Below, one piece after another: positions 17,499 to 26,371 of a stretch of 64,000 nt of DNA (positions within the stretch are counted from its first letter, which is position 1; each line of letters starts with the position of its first letter). Made by a program: the position numbers and the translations under genes. The stretch is from assembly GCF_900096895.1 (NCBI RefSeq), contig NZ_FMYO01000003.1, positions 186,001 to 250,000 on the forward strand, in the 5' to 3' direction. The notes beneath the pieces are model-generated. The model did no database searches. It was not told where the DNA came from and worked only from the letters and a program-made list of their open reading frames with translations. Source of the DNA: Acinetobacter kookii. Lineage in GTDB: Bacteria; Pseudomonadota; Gammaproteobacteria; Pseudomonadales; Moraxellaceae.

Positions 17499-17823
17499 AT
17501 GCAGTAAAAATCACAAACACATTGAAAACAGGGATGGTAACAAAGTTTGCATCAGATGACTAAACTTATTCCCTAATAAGCAGCACAAATATACAGTTTG
17601 AACTTAAATTCAAATATGTTTTTTGATCTTGCGTATGATCAAGGCGGAGGTTGATTAAAAGACAAAAATCAGCAGTATTGGAACGGTTCCGGAATCAAAA
17701 AGAAACCAAGTCAACCAGACCAGGGAGAAGTTGACTTGGCAAAGAGGAAACGACAGCTGGATCTGTTGTCCAGCGCTAAAGCTATTTAAATTTAAGTTGA
17801 AGTAGAGCTTTTAATTTAAACTT
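17499..17823. other. 325-base gene-free region between trmA and putA
   Basis: Holds the putA terminator (17706-17739), a small TTGATC/GATCAA dyad (17621-17640) and a GCTGGA/TCCAGC stem (17756-17774). A GGAGG near 17645-17655 directly abuts a TTG that opens only a 25-residue basic frame, so I do not call a gene. Confidence 0.5.
17706..17739 (-). terminator. Terminator of putA
   Basis: CCAAGTCAAC (17706-17715) and GTTGACTTGG (17730-17739) form a perfect 10-base stem. Read on the minus strand it is followed by TTTCTTTTTG. Confidence 0.8.
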
Positions 17824-20800
17824 TTAATTTAAGGTCATCAGGCTGGCATTGCCTCCTGCAGCTGCGGTATTGATGCTGATCGCGCGCTCAATCACCAATC
17901 GTTCTAAAGGAATATCATGATCCAGCGGTTTTAAATGCGTGACGCCGATAATTGCCCCGGAACGGCCAGCAATTTGAGTTTGCAAATGTTGCAGTTGGGC
18001 TTGGGTGCCGTGATGCAGTACCGCATCAAAATCGCCGCTTTCGATGTTCCGGATTACGGCAAAACGCTGTGCAATTTCTTTGGGCATTTTAGAAAGATAT
18101 TTGAGCACAAAGGTATTCTCGGCCAGCACCACTGGTTGACTGCCAACCGCAAAAATTGCCGCCAGTTGCTGAATCTGATCCTGTTCCTGCTCTGCCAGAG
18201 ACAGCACACGTTTTCTTGGCAACACCACATATTGATTGCTTTCACCAGTCGGGCCTTGCAATTCATAATGATGGCCAGAACAGAATGCAGGGCACGGTTG
18301 CAATTGATATTGCGGGAAGGTTTTTTCTGCCCAGGTGTAAAACACGTCATATAAAGGCTGATGCGCTGGCTGTGTAACCTGTGTCTGAGTCGCAAATGGT
18401 TGAACCAGTTTTTTCGCAGAGCAGTGCTGCATCAAACGATACAGGTAAATTGGGCCGCCGGCCTTAGGACCCGTACCGGACAAGCCTTCACCGCCAAAAG
18501 GCTGAACACCGACCACCGCACCGACAATATTGCGGTTGATGTATAAATTGCCGACTTCTGCATGTGCAATCACGGTCTGAATGGTTTCATCAATACGGGT
18601 ATGCAGTCCCATGGTCAGGCCATAACCTTTGGCATTGACCTGTTCAAGCAGCTGTTCCAGTTGACCGTATTTGTAGCGGATGACATGTAAAACCGGACCA
18701 AATACTTCACGCTGCAAATCGTCCAGATTCGGCAATTCAATCAGGGTAGGCGGAATGAAAGTCCCTTGTGCCAGAGCTTGATCCTGTCCGGGATTCAACA
18801 TCAGCTGATGTACGGCATGACCTTTACTCCGCATTTGATCAATATGTTTCTGAATATTGCTTTGTGCCTCAAGATCGATCACCGGGCCGATATCGGTTTT
18901 TAACAGCAACGGATTGCCTACGCGCAGTTGCTGCATCGCGCCTTTCAGCATCTGAATGACACTATCGGCATTGTCTTCCTGCACACAAAGCACACGCAGG
19001 GCTGAACAGCGCTGACCGGCACTGTCATAAGCCGAGCTGACCACATCCAGAATCACCTGTTCGGTCAATGCGGACGAGTCCACGATCATGGCATTTTGAC
19101 CGCCTGTTTCCGCAATGAGTGGAATAGGCTGGCCCGACGTACTGAGTCGTTGAGCCAGGGTTTTTTGCAAAATTTTGGCAACCTCGGTAGAACCGGTAAA
19201 CATGATGCCTTGAATACGCTTATCTGAACTTAATTGCGCACCAACGGTTTCACCCTGACCCGGAAGAAGTTGCAGCACATCTTGAGGAACGCCGGCTTGC
19301 CACAAAATTTGAACCGCTTGAGCAGCAATAAGAGGGGTTTGCTCAGCCGGCTTGGCAATCACGGTATTTCCGGCCACCAGTGCCGCTGAGATTTGCCCGG
19401 TGAAAATCGCCAAAGGGAAATTCCAAGGACTGATGCATAACACCGTGCCTAGGGGCTGAATCAGGGCGTCATCATCCAGATCGATGATTTGAGCGGCGTA
19501 ATAACGCATGAAGTCGATTGCTTCGCGAACCTCTGCAATGGCATTGGCATAGGTTTTACCACTTTCACGGCAGAGTAAAATCATCAATTTCTGCAAACGC
19601 GATTGCATGATATCCGCTGCACGCTGTAAGCAAGCAGCACGCATGTCTTTCGGTAGATTGCTCCATTCAGCTTGTGCATTCACGGCCTGATCCAGGGCCT
19701 GATTGACCTGATCAGCGCTTGCTTCCTGTACATGACCCACAATATCTAGATGATCGGCAGGATTCACAATAAGAAGTGACTGTGAGCTTGTCTCAGTTGA
19801 GCCATTTTCAAGACCGAGGTTTTTCCCCAAGGCTTTGGCCTGCCATTGATGCTGACTCAGGTTGTGTGCAGTCTGGTTAAGGTCGGTCAGGTCATGATCA
19901 TTGGCTAAATCCAGACCCGCCGAGTTTGGACGTTTATCGCCGTATAAATCAGGGGCCAGGGGAATAGCAGGGTGCTTCTGACCCACCTGTGATTCTTTGG
20001 CTGCATTTTTCAAAATTTCTGCATGCGGATTTTCAATCAGATCTTCAATTTTTAGGCTTTTGTCGGCAATGCGATTCACGAAAGAGGTATTGGCGCCATT
20101 TTCCAGTAAACGTCGCACCAGATAAGCCAGTAAGGTTTCATGATTGCCTACAGGGGCATAGATACGGCACGGCACCCCCAGCTTGTTATCCGTTTTATTG
20201 CCCACCACCTGTTCATACAGCGGTTCGCCCATGCCATGCAGGCACTGGAATTCATATTGACCGTTGTAATATTGGTCCGGATTGGCCAGATGGTAAATGG
20301 TTGCCAGAGTCTGGGCATTATGCGTCGCAAACTGCGGGTAAATCTGCTCTGGCGCAGCCAACAGTTTTTTCGCACAGGCAATATAGGAAAGATCGGTATG
20401 CACTTTACGGGTAAATACCGGATAATCGGTCATGCCCTCAATTTGGGCTTTTTTGATTTCACTATCCCAGTAAGCACCTTTGACCAGACGGATCATCAGG
20501 CGTTTTTGACTGCGTTTGGCTAAGTCCACTACATAGTCCACCACGTAGAAGCAGCGTTTCTGATAGGCCTGAATTACAAAGCCAATGCCTTTCCATTCGG
20601 CAAGGCCAGGCTCAAAACACAGTCGCTCCAGTAATTCTAAAGAAATTTCCAGACGTTCGGATTCTTCGGCATCAATATTCAGGCCAATATTGTAGCGTTT
20701 TGCCAGTTCTGCCAATTGCAGCACTTTTGGATACAGCTCATCATGCACACGGTCTATCTGCGCGCGCTGATAACGTGGATGCAAGGCGGAAAGCTTGATG

Positions 20801-21594
20801 GAAATGCCCGGGCCATCATAAACATCTTTGTCTTTGGAAGCCTGACCAATGGCATGGATGGCATTGCTATAATCCTGAAAATAACGTTCAGCATCATGTT
20901 CGGTCAGCGCGGCTTCACCGAGCATGTCATAGGAATAGCGGAAACCTTTATCTTCTAAAGGTTCTGCATGTTCTAGCGCTTCCTGAATGGTTTCACCGGT
21001 AACAAACTGCTCGCCCATCATACGCATGGCGACATCCACAGCCTTGCGGATAATCCCGCGGCCACTACGTGCCAAAAGACCGGTCAGGATGCCAGATAAA
21101 CTTTTTTGTTTAGGCGTTTCCATCAGTTTGCCGGTCAGCATGAGGCCCCAGGCAGCCGCATTGACAAACATCAGGCTGCTTTGCCCCACATGCTCTTTCC
21201 AGTTACCCTGATTGATTTTGTCACGAATCAGCAAGTCACGAGTGGCACTGTCCGGAATTCGCAGCAAGGCTTCCGCCAGACACATCAGGGCAATGCCTTC
21301 CTGAGAGGAAAGTGAAAACTCCTGCAATAATCCCTGTACGATCCCGGCTTTACCATTCGAGCTTTTGCGTTCGCGCAGGGTGTGGGCAAGGTCGAATGCC
21401 AGATCATAAATGCGCTGGTTCAGCTGTTCAGAAATCTGGCTATGTTCGAGTAAATGTTCAATACAGTCAGGTTCAGCACGGCGCCAGGCAGTATTTACCT
21501 CAACTTCATAATCATTTTTTTCTTTGAATTCGGTAATATATCCAAAGTGAGGTTTTGCCTGGTCAAAGCGGGTTTCAGTGTCCATCATATTCAT
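17824..21594 (-). CDS. putA: Bifunctional proline dehydrogenase / P5C dehydrogenase
   Basis: A 1256-residue enzyme that oxidises proline to glutamate. The FAD-binding proline dehydrogenase barrel covers roughly residues 75-490 (GPGISIKLSALHPRY, RLMIRLVKGAYWDSEIK, FATHNAQTLA, GVPCRIYAPVG). The NAD-dependent aldehyde dehydrogenase covers about 640-1100, with GFTGSTEVA-like IMFTGSTEVAK, catalytic Glu829 (AETGGQ) and Cys863 (GQRCSA). A further C-terminal ALDH-like part follows. The N-terminus lacks the ribbon-helix-helix DNA-binding domain of E. coli PutA, so it is not its own repressor; the divergent Lrp-type gene probably is. AGGA lies eight bases before ATG 21594. Confidence 0.95.
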   Translation of the reverse strand: MNMMDTETRFDQAKPHFGYITEFKEKNDYEVEVNTAWRRAEPDCIEHLLEHSQISEQLNQRIYDLAFDLAHTLRERKSSNGKAGIVQGLLQEFSLSSQEGIALMCLAEALLRIPDSATRDLLIRDKINQGNWKEHVGQSSLMFVNAAAWGLMLTGKLMETPKQKSLSGILTGLLARSGRGIIRKAVDVAMRMMGEQFVTGETIQEALEHAEPLEDKGFRYSYDMLGEAALTEHDAERYFQDYSNAIHAIGQASKDKDVYDGPGISIKLSALHPRYQRAQIDRVHDELYPKVLQLAELAKRYNIGLNIDAEESERLEISLELLERLCFEPGLAEWKGIGFVIQAYQKRCFYVVDYVVDLAKRSQKRLMIRLVKGAYWDSEIKKAQIEGMTDYPVFTRKVHTDLSYIACAKKLLAAPEQIYPQFATHNAQTLATIYHLANPDQYYNGQYEFQCLHGMGEPLYEQVVGNKTDNKLGVPCRIYAPVGNHETLLAYLVRRLLENGANTSFVNRIADKSLKIEDLIENPHAEILKNAAKESQVGQKHPAIPLAPDLYGDKRPNSAGLDLANDHDLTDLNQTAHNLSQHQWQAKALGKNLGLENGSTETSSQSLLIVNPADHLDIVGHVQEASADQVNQALDQAVNAQAEWSNLPKDMRAACLQRAADIMQSRLQKLMILLCRESGKTYANAIAEVREAIDFMRYYAAQIIDLDDDALIQPLGTVLCISPWNFPLAIFTGQISAALVAGNTVIAKPAEQTPLIAAQAVQILWQAGVPQDVLQLLPGQGETVGAQLSSDKRIQGIMFTGSTEVAKILQKTLAQRLSTSGQPIPLIAETGGQNAMIVDSSALTEQVILDVVSSAYDSAGQRCSALRVLCVQEDNADSVIQMLKGAMQQLRVGNPLLLKTDIGPVIDLEAQSNIQKHIDQMRSKGHAVHQLMLNPGQDQALAQGTFIPPTLIELPNLDDLQREVFGPVLHVIRYKYGQLEQLLEQVNAKGYGLTMGLHTRIDETIQTVIAHAEVGNLYINRNIVGAVVGVQPFGGEGLSGTGPKAGGPIYLYRLMQHCSAKKLVQPFATQTQVTQPAHQPLYDVFYTWAEKTFPQYQLQPCPAFCSGHHYELQGPTGESNQYVVLPRKRVLSLAEQEQDQIQQLAAIFAVGSQPVVLAENTFVLKYLSKMPKEIAQRFAVIRNIESGDFDAVLHHGTQAQLQHLQTQIAGRSGAIIGVTHLKPLDHDIPLERLVIERAISINTAAAGGNASLMTLN

Positions 21595-21612
21595 GCCAAC
21601 ATCCTGTGACTG

Positions 21613-21690
21613 CCAAATTTTTGTTGAGTAAAATGCTTTATATAATTTATGATTACAGAAAGAATGCCGAATAACTCACTATAATTTTGG
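21613..21690. promoter_or_regulatory. Dyad over the divergent putA/lrp promoters
   Basis: CCAAATTTTTGTTGAGTAAAAT (arm 1, 21613-21634) is an imperfect inverted copy (about 15 of 22 positions) of arm 2 at 21669-21690. Arm 2 contains a TATAAT at 21680-21685 that would be the -10 of the regulator gene. A TATA-rich stretch at 21636-21644 could be the -10 of putA. The position fits an operator for the Lrp-type protein with autoregulation; that is inference. Confidence 0.45.
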
Positions 21691-21706
21691 TTTATTTTAG
21701 AGAATA

Positions 21707-22198
21707 ATGCTGATGCGCAGCCCGATTTTTACCCTGGATCGAACAGATATCAAAATTTTAGATATTCTGCAAAATGATGGTCGGATTTCGAATATCAAAC
21801 TGGCCGAAGCGGTGAATTTGTCCCCGACTGCGGCCTTGGCCAGGGTACAGAAACTGGCCAAAGATGGGTTTATTCTGGGCTATGAAGCCAAGCTGAATCC
21901 TGACATGCTGAATGCCAGTTTTGTGGTTTTTGTCGAGATTTTACTGGACAAAACCACCCCCAATGTTTTGGAAGAATTTTCTGATGCGATCATGCAATAT
22001 CCTGAAATTGTGGAATGTCACATGATCAGTGGCGGATTCGACTTTGTGGTGAAAATCCGCTGTGCCAATATGGAAGAATTTCGGAAAATTTCAGGGCAGG
22101 TACTGTGGCAGCTTCCCGGAATTAAGGAAACACGAAGCTATCCGGTGATGGAAGTGATTAAGGAAAGTTCCAAAATTTATCTGAAAACCAAAGGATAA
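21707..22198 (+). CDS. Lrp/AsnC-family regulator, likely of proline use
   Basis: A 163-residue transcription factor: an N-terminal helix-turn-helix (LDRTDIKILDILQNDGRISNIKLAEAVNLSPTAALARV, quoted by parts) and a C-terminal ligand/oligomer domain of the RAM type (VVFVEILLD, VECHMISGGFDFVVKIRC, LPGIKETRSYPVMEVIKES). Being divergent from a putA that lacks a DNA-binding domain, it is probably the PutR-type proline-responsive activator. AGAG lies six bases before ATG 21707; ATG 21713 is an alternative. Confidence 0.85.
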   Translation: MLMRSPIFTLDRTDIKILDILQNDGRISNIKLAEAVNLSPTAALARVQKLAKDGFILGYEAKLNPDMLNASFVVFVEILLDKTTPNVLEEFSDAIMQYPEIVECHMISGGFDFVVKIRCANMEEFRKISGQVLWQLPGIKETRSYPVMEVIKESSKIYLKTKG

Positions 22199-22209
22199 AA
22201 AATAAAACA

Positions 22210-22228
22210 AAGGGGCTTAATGCCCCTT
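22210..22228. terminator. Hairpin between lrp and putP
   Basis: AAGGGGC and GCCCCTT pair around TTAAT between two convergent genes; the T run is short, so efficiency is uncertain. Confidence 0.6.
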
Positions 22229-22264
22229 GATGTTTATCCGGTGAAAGAAATTATCCTGCAATAC

Positions 22265-23803
22265 TTATCTAGCATTCTCGGACTGGGTAGGCAGCTCATT
22301 TTGCAATTCTGCCATTTCTTTCTTGTACAATTCGTCTGCCTGTTCAAAACGCTGAATCACTTCTTGCGAAGGTGCTTTTTCTAATAAGCTGACCACGACA
22401 ATGCTTGTAAATGACAGAATAAAACCGGGAATAATTTCATACAAACCGGTGCTGGCCATGGTGTTTTTCCACACAATCACGGTAATTGCACCGACAATAA
22501 TCCCCATAATCGCGCCGTTTAAGGTCATGCGTTTCCAGAACAAGGACAGGATAATCAGCGGGCCAAATGCAGCACCGAAACCGGCCCAGGCATAGGCAAC
22601 CAGACCTAGAACCTTACTGTTTGGATTGCTTGCCAGAATAATGGCAAGTATGGCAATCGCCAGTACCATCAAGCGTCCAACCCAAACCAGTTCCTTTTGC
22701 GAAGCATTTTTGCGTAAGAATGCTTTATACAAATCTTCCGTCAGGGTGCTGGAGCAGACCAGAAGCTGACAGCTCAGGGTACTCATCACCGCAGCTAAAA
22801 TGGCGGCCAAAATCACGCCTGCAATCCAGGGATTAAACAGAATTTTGGTCAGTTCCATAAAGATGGTTTCAGGATTCTGGGAAACCACGCCTGCAAGTTC
22901 TGCATGATGCTGGAAGTAGGCAATGCCAATAAAACCGGCTCCGACTGCACCCCCTAGACATAGAATCATCCAGCTCATGCCAATACGACGTGCTGCCGGA
23001 ATGGTCTTGACTGAATCTGCTGCCATAAAACGCACCAGAATATGCGGCTGTCCAAAATAGCCTAAGCCCCACGCCAGTGATGATAAAATGGCGACCGTAC
23101 TTAATCCTGAAAGCATATTGGTGGCATGCGGGCGAGCCGTTTCAATCATTGTGGCAAACTGCTGGCTATGATCACCGATGGCCATATAGGCCATGATCGG
23201 CGTCAGCAGCAGCGCGAAAATCATCAGTCCTGCCTGAAAGGTATCGGTCCAGCTAATCGCTAAAAAACCGCCGATACATACATAGCTGATGGTGGCAATT
23301 GCACTGATCCAGAGTGCCGTCGTGTAAGACATGCCAAAAATACTTTCGAATAATCGTGCACCTGCCACCATGCCTGACGCGCAGTAAATGGAGAAAAACA
23401 CCAGAATCACCAGAGCCGAGATCATCCGTAATATACGCTTGCGATCCCCAAAACGACTGGTGAAATAGTCCGGCAGGGTTAAGGCATTGTTCTGTACTTC
23501 GGTATGCACCCGTAAGCGGCCGGCGACCAGCAGCCAGTTCAGCCATGCGCCAATAATCAGGCCAATTGCAATCCAGGCTTCCGACAAGCCTGAAAGATAG
23601 ATTGCACCGGGTAAGCCCATGAGCAGCCATCCACTCATATCGGAAGCGCCTGCGGAAAGGGCGGTGACCACGCTGCCCAGACTGCGTCCGCCCAGAATGT
23701 AATCTGAAAAGTCGGAGGTGGCTTTATAGGCATACAGTCCTATACCGACCATGGCAATAATATAAAAAATAAATGTGATGAGGGTGGGGTTCAGTTGACT
23801 CAT
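22265..23803 (-). CDS. putP: Sodium/proline symporter
   Basis: A 512-residue inner-membrane transporter of the solute:sodium symporter family with about 13 membrane segments. PutP landmarks: LGGRSLGSVVTALSAGASDMSGWLLMGLPG near residues 38-68 (Na+ and proline site region), WLNWLLVAGRLR, and LAAILAAVMSTLSCQLLVCSS with DLYK following. It supplies proline to PutA. AAGGAT lies nine bases before ATG 23803. The two put genes flank the regulator, both on the minus strand. Confidence 0.95.
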   Translation of the reverse strand: MSQLNPTLITFIFYIIAMVGIGLYAYKATSDFSDYILGGRSLGSVVTALSAGASDMSGWLLMGLPGAIYLSGLSEAWIAIGLIIGAWLNWLLVAGRLRVHTEVQNNALTLPDYFTSRFGDRKRILRMISALVILVFFSIYCASGMVAGARLFESIFGMSYTTALWISAIATISYVCIGGFLAISWTDTFQAGLMIFALLLTPIMAYMAIGDHSQQFATMIETARPHATNMLSGLSTVAILSSLAWGLGYFGQPHILVRFMAADSVKTIPAARRIGMSWMILCLGGAVGAGFIGIAYFQHHAELAGVVSQNPETIFMELTKILFNPWIAGVILAAILAAVMSTLSCQLLVCSSTLTEDLYKAFLRKNASQKELVWVGRLMVLAIAILAIILASNPNSKVLGLVAYAWAGFGAAFGPLIILSLFWKRMTLNGAIMGIIVGAITVIVWKNTMASTGLYEIIPGFILSFTSIVVVSLLEKAPSQEVIQRFEQADELYKKEMAELQNELPTQSENAR

Positions 23804-24277
23804 GGGCGCATCCTTATGTCCTTATGAATACCATCTTTCCGAGATGAATTTTTGTGCAGGTTCAGTCAGGCGCTGATTCAAACATAAAATTGAAATTACC
23901 TTCTGTAACATTTCTAAGGGATTTCATGACGTGTTATGTAGCGGAATGTATTTTTAGATACAATTGATAAAAATTTAAGAAAATAAATAATTTATAAGCA
24001 TGGTACTTAATGTCATTCATCTTGTTCGGATAATTGTCTACTGTGAATTGAAAATGACGCTGAAAGATTTTTATGCCTGATTTTTTAATGATGCAAATTG
24101 GAAGCGCTAAGATAGTTTCATGAGATAGTTACAAGTGCTTACACTCGCTACAGAGTCGATGTATTTGGTTAAAGAGCATTGCCAAATAAATATCTTTTTA
24201 CAATATTTAAAATAAGGCAAAGCCTTAATACTTTTTCAATCGCACAATTCTGGTGCATACATGTGAGTATATTTAAA
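23804..24277. other. 474-base intergenic region between putP and aspA
   Basis: A divergent promoter region that is strongly A+T-rich. It contains a short AAGGC/GCCTT palindrome near 24213-24225 but no gene I can support; the longest frames (for instance GTG at about 23851) lack a ribosome binding site. No clear promoter hexamer pair was found by eye. Confidence 0.5.
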
Positions 24278-25726
24278 GTGACAACAGTTCAACCCGACAA
24301 TACAAGAATAGAACGTGATTTGCTGGGAGCAAAGGAAGTTCCGGCCGCATCTTATTACGGTATTCATACTTTACGTGCTCTGGAGAATTTTCAGATCTCG
24401 AATCAGAAAGTGGGAAGTCAGTCCCATTTTATTCGGGCCCTGGCTCAAGTCAAAAAAGCCTCAGCACAAACCAATCTTAAATTTAATACAATTTCAGAAC
24501 AGGTCAGTCTGGCTATTCAGCATGCCTGCAATAGCTTAATTGCAGAACCTGAAAAATGGAGTCAGGCTTTTCCCTTAGATGTCTATCAGGGCGGAGCAGG
24601 CACTTCCATCAATATGAACACCAATGAAGTCCTGGCCAATATTGCCCTGGAACATTTAGGTTTTCATAAGGGGCAATATGAACATATCCATCCCAACGAT
24701 CATGTCAATAAGTCGCAATCCACCAATGATGTCTATCCCACGGCTTTACGTTTAGCCACATATTATAGTCTGGATGATTTATTGCTTCCGATCCAGAAAC
24801 TGGTGGATAGCCTGCATATCAAAGCTGCCGAATTTCAATTTGTGTTAAAAATGGGACGTACCCAGCTGCAAGATGCCGTACCGATGACTTTGGGGCAAGA
24901 GTTCCGTGCATTTGCTACCTTATTAAAGGAGGATATACGTCTAATTCAGCGTACCCGTGAGCTTTTGCTGGAAGTGAATTTAGGTGCCACAGCCATTGGT
25001 ACCGGGGTAAATACTCCTCAAGGTTATGCGCATGCTGCAATTCAGTCTTTAAATAAAATTACCGGGCTGAATTTAACGGGTGCAGAAGACTATGTCGAAG
25101 CCACCAGCGATTGCGGCGTATTCATTATTTTATCCAGCACCTTGAAACGGCTGGCAGTCAAGCTTTCAAAAATCTGTAACGATTTACGCCTCTTAAGTTC
25201 GGGACCGCGTACCGGTCTGGCCGAAATTCGCTTACCTGAATTACAGGCGGGTTCGTCCATTATGCCGGCCAAAATCAACCCGGTGATTCCTGAAGTGGTG
25301 AACCAGATTGCCTTTAAGGTCATTGGCAACGATTTAACCGTGACCATGGCAGCAGAAGCGGGACAATTGCAACTCAATGTCATGGAGCCGGTAATTGCGG
25401 TTGCAATTAATGAGTCGATTGAACTGCTCACCCAAGCGGTTGTCAGCCTTGACCGTAAATGCATTCAAGGTATTCAGGCCAATGAGCAGGTGTGTTACGA
25501 CGCTGTAATGCGCAGTGTCGGCATTGTCACTTTGCTGGATCCGATTTTGGGACACGCCAAATGCGATGAAATTGGGAAACAGTGCATTGCTGAAAATAAA
25601 ACCATTCAGCAGGTGGTTTTAGAGCAGGAATTACTGACCCAAGAACAGCTGGATGAAATTTTTGCTTTTAGCAATCTGGTTTCAGAAGTCACTTTACAGC
25701 ATGAAGCTTTGGCACAGGTCGGCTAA
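24278..25726 (+). CDS. aspA: Aspartate ammonia-lyase
   Basis: A fumarase/aspartase superfamily enzyme, 482 residues from GTG 24278, that converts aspartate to fumarate and ammonia. Signatures: [33 protein letters not shown], the proton-chemistry region [29 protein letters not shown] and the superfamily loop [12 protein letters not shown]. The reading frame stays open 33 codons upstream to a TTG, but those residues do not match the family, and GTGAG sits about ten bases before GTG 24278. E. coli AspA is 478 residues. It follows the proline genes, another amino-acid-catabolic step. Confidence 0.92.
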   Translation: MTTVQPDNTRIERDLLGAKEVPAASYYGIHTLRALENFQISNQKVGSQSHFIRALAQVKKASAQTNLKFNTISEQVSLAIQHACNSLIAEPEKWSQAFPLDVYQGGAGTSINMNTNEVLANIALEHLGFHKGQYEHIHPNDHVNKSQSTNDVYPTALRLATYYSLDDLLLPIQKLVDSLHIKAAEFQFVLKMGRTQLQDAVPMTLGQEFRAFATLLKEDIRLIQRTRELLLEVNLGATAIGTGVNTPQGYAHAAIQSLNKITGLNLTGAEDYVEATSDCGVFIILSSTLKRLAVKLSKICNDLRLLSSGPRTGLAEIRLPELQAGSSIMPAKINPVIPEVVNQIAFKVIGNDLTVTMAAEAGQLQLNVMEPVIAVAINESIELLTQAVVSLDRKCIQGIQANEQVCYDAVMRSVGIVTLLDPILGHAKCDEIGKQCIAENKTIQQVVLEQELLTQEQLDEIFAFSNLVSEVTLQHEALAQVG

Positions 25727-25763
25727 CTGCTGCTACAACAATTTAATCATGACAGCAATAGAA

Positions 25764-25794
25764 AAGGGAGCTGTTTAAACGGCTCGCTTTTTAT
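25764..25794 (+). terminator. Terminator of aspA
   Basis: GAGCTG pairs with CGGCTC (one G·T) around TTTAAA, followed by GCTTTTTAT. Confidence 0.7.
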
Positions 25795-25860
25795 ATGAAA
25801 AATAGTCGTGAATATGCTGCAGCACAGGGTTAAAATGTTCAGGATTTTTTTCGATGTGTC

Positions 25861-26238
25861 ATGCCCATGCTGAACAAACTTGCCGGACTATTTACAGGTT
25901 CAGGACTGCTTAAAAGTTCAAAACCTTCTCCTGAACAGCTGTATCTTCAAGAAAACAATATCCAGTTTGATCTGGAGCAGGGTTATATCGTGGACGGAAT
26001 TGTGGTCAATCAGCTGTCTGAACGTTTGGCTTATTTTTCCAATCGTAAACTGAACAACTTTGATGATTTAAAAACTTTATATTTTACTGCCATCCTGATT
26101 AATGAAAAAATTGACCTGGAAATAGCCAGTCAGCGTTTTGTTGCACGTTTGGGCAACACCGAAGAAAACCTGTTACAGTTCAAGCAGATCATTCAGAAAC
26201 TGAATGACTATTATCGCAATTTTCTGCGTGAAAAATAA
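25861..26238 (+). CDS. Hypothetical protein
   Basis: A 125-residue protein I cannot assign. It starts MPMLNKLAGLFTGSGLL and is followed by a soluble, mostly helical part with several Gln, Asn and Leu (LYLQENNIQFDLEQGYIVDG, NLLQFKQIIQKLNDYYRNF). There is no signal peptide, membrane segment or Cys cluster. The ribosome site before ATG 25861 is weak; ATG 25867 is an alternative. It sits between aspA and mfd on the same strand. Confidence 0.6.
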   Translation: MPMLNKLAGLFTGSGLLKSSKPSPEQLYLQENNIQFDLEQGYIVDGIVVNQLSERLAYFSNRKLNNFDDLKTLYFTAILINEKIDLEIASQRFVARLGNTEENLLQFKQIIQKLNDYYRNFLREK

Positions 26239-26371
26239 TCGTATCATCAGCTGCATATTCGGCATCTAAAAGGATTTAGGTGCAATCCTGTGCTGTATAT
26301 AAAAATAACTCAACCAAGAAAAAACCCATGTTAATATACGGTCCATGTCATTTAGACCAAAAGCTATATAC

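Noticed and set aside
17645..17725. 25-codon basic frame after GGAGG upstream of trmA
   Set aside because: The Shine-Dalgarno-like GGAGG directly abuts the TTG with no spacing, and the frame lies on the putA terminator stem.
17935..18354. 139-codon frame antisense to putA
   Set aside because: Lies in the C-terminal ALDH-like part of putA without ribosome site or domain.
23851..23970. 37-codon GTG frame in the putP–aspA gap
   Set aside because: No ribosome binding site and no recognisable composition.
24179..24277. Upstream TTG extension of aspA by 33 codons
   Set aside because: The extra residues do not match aspartases and no ribosome site precedes the TTG.
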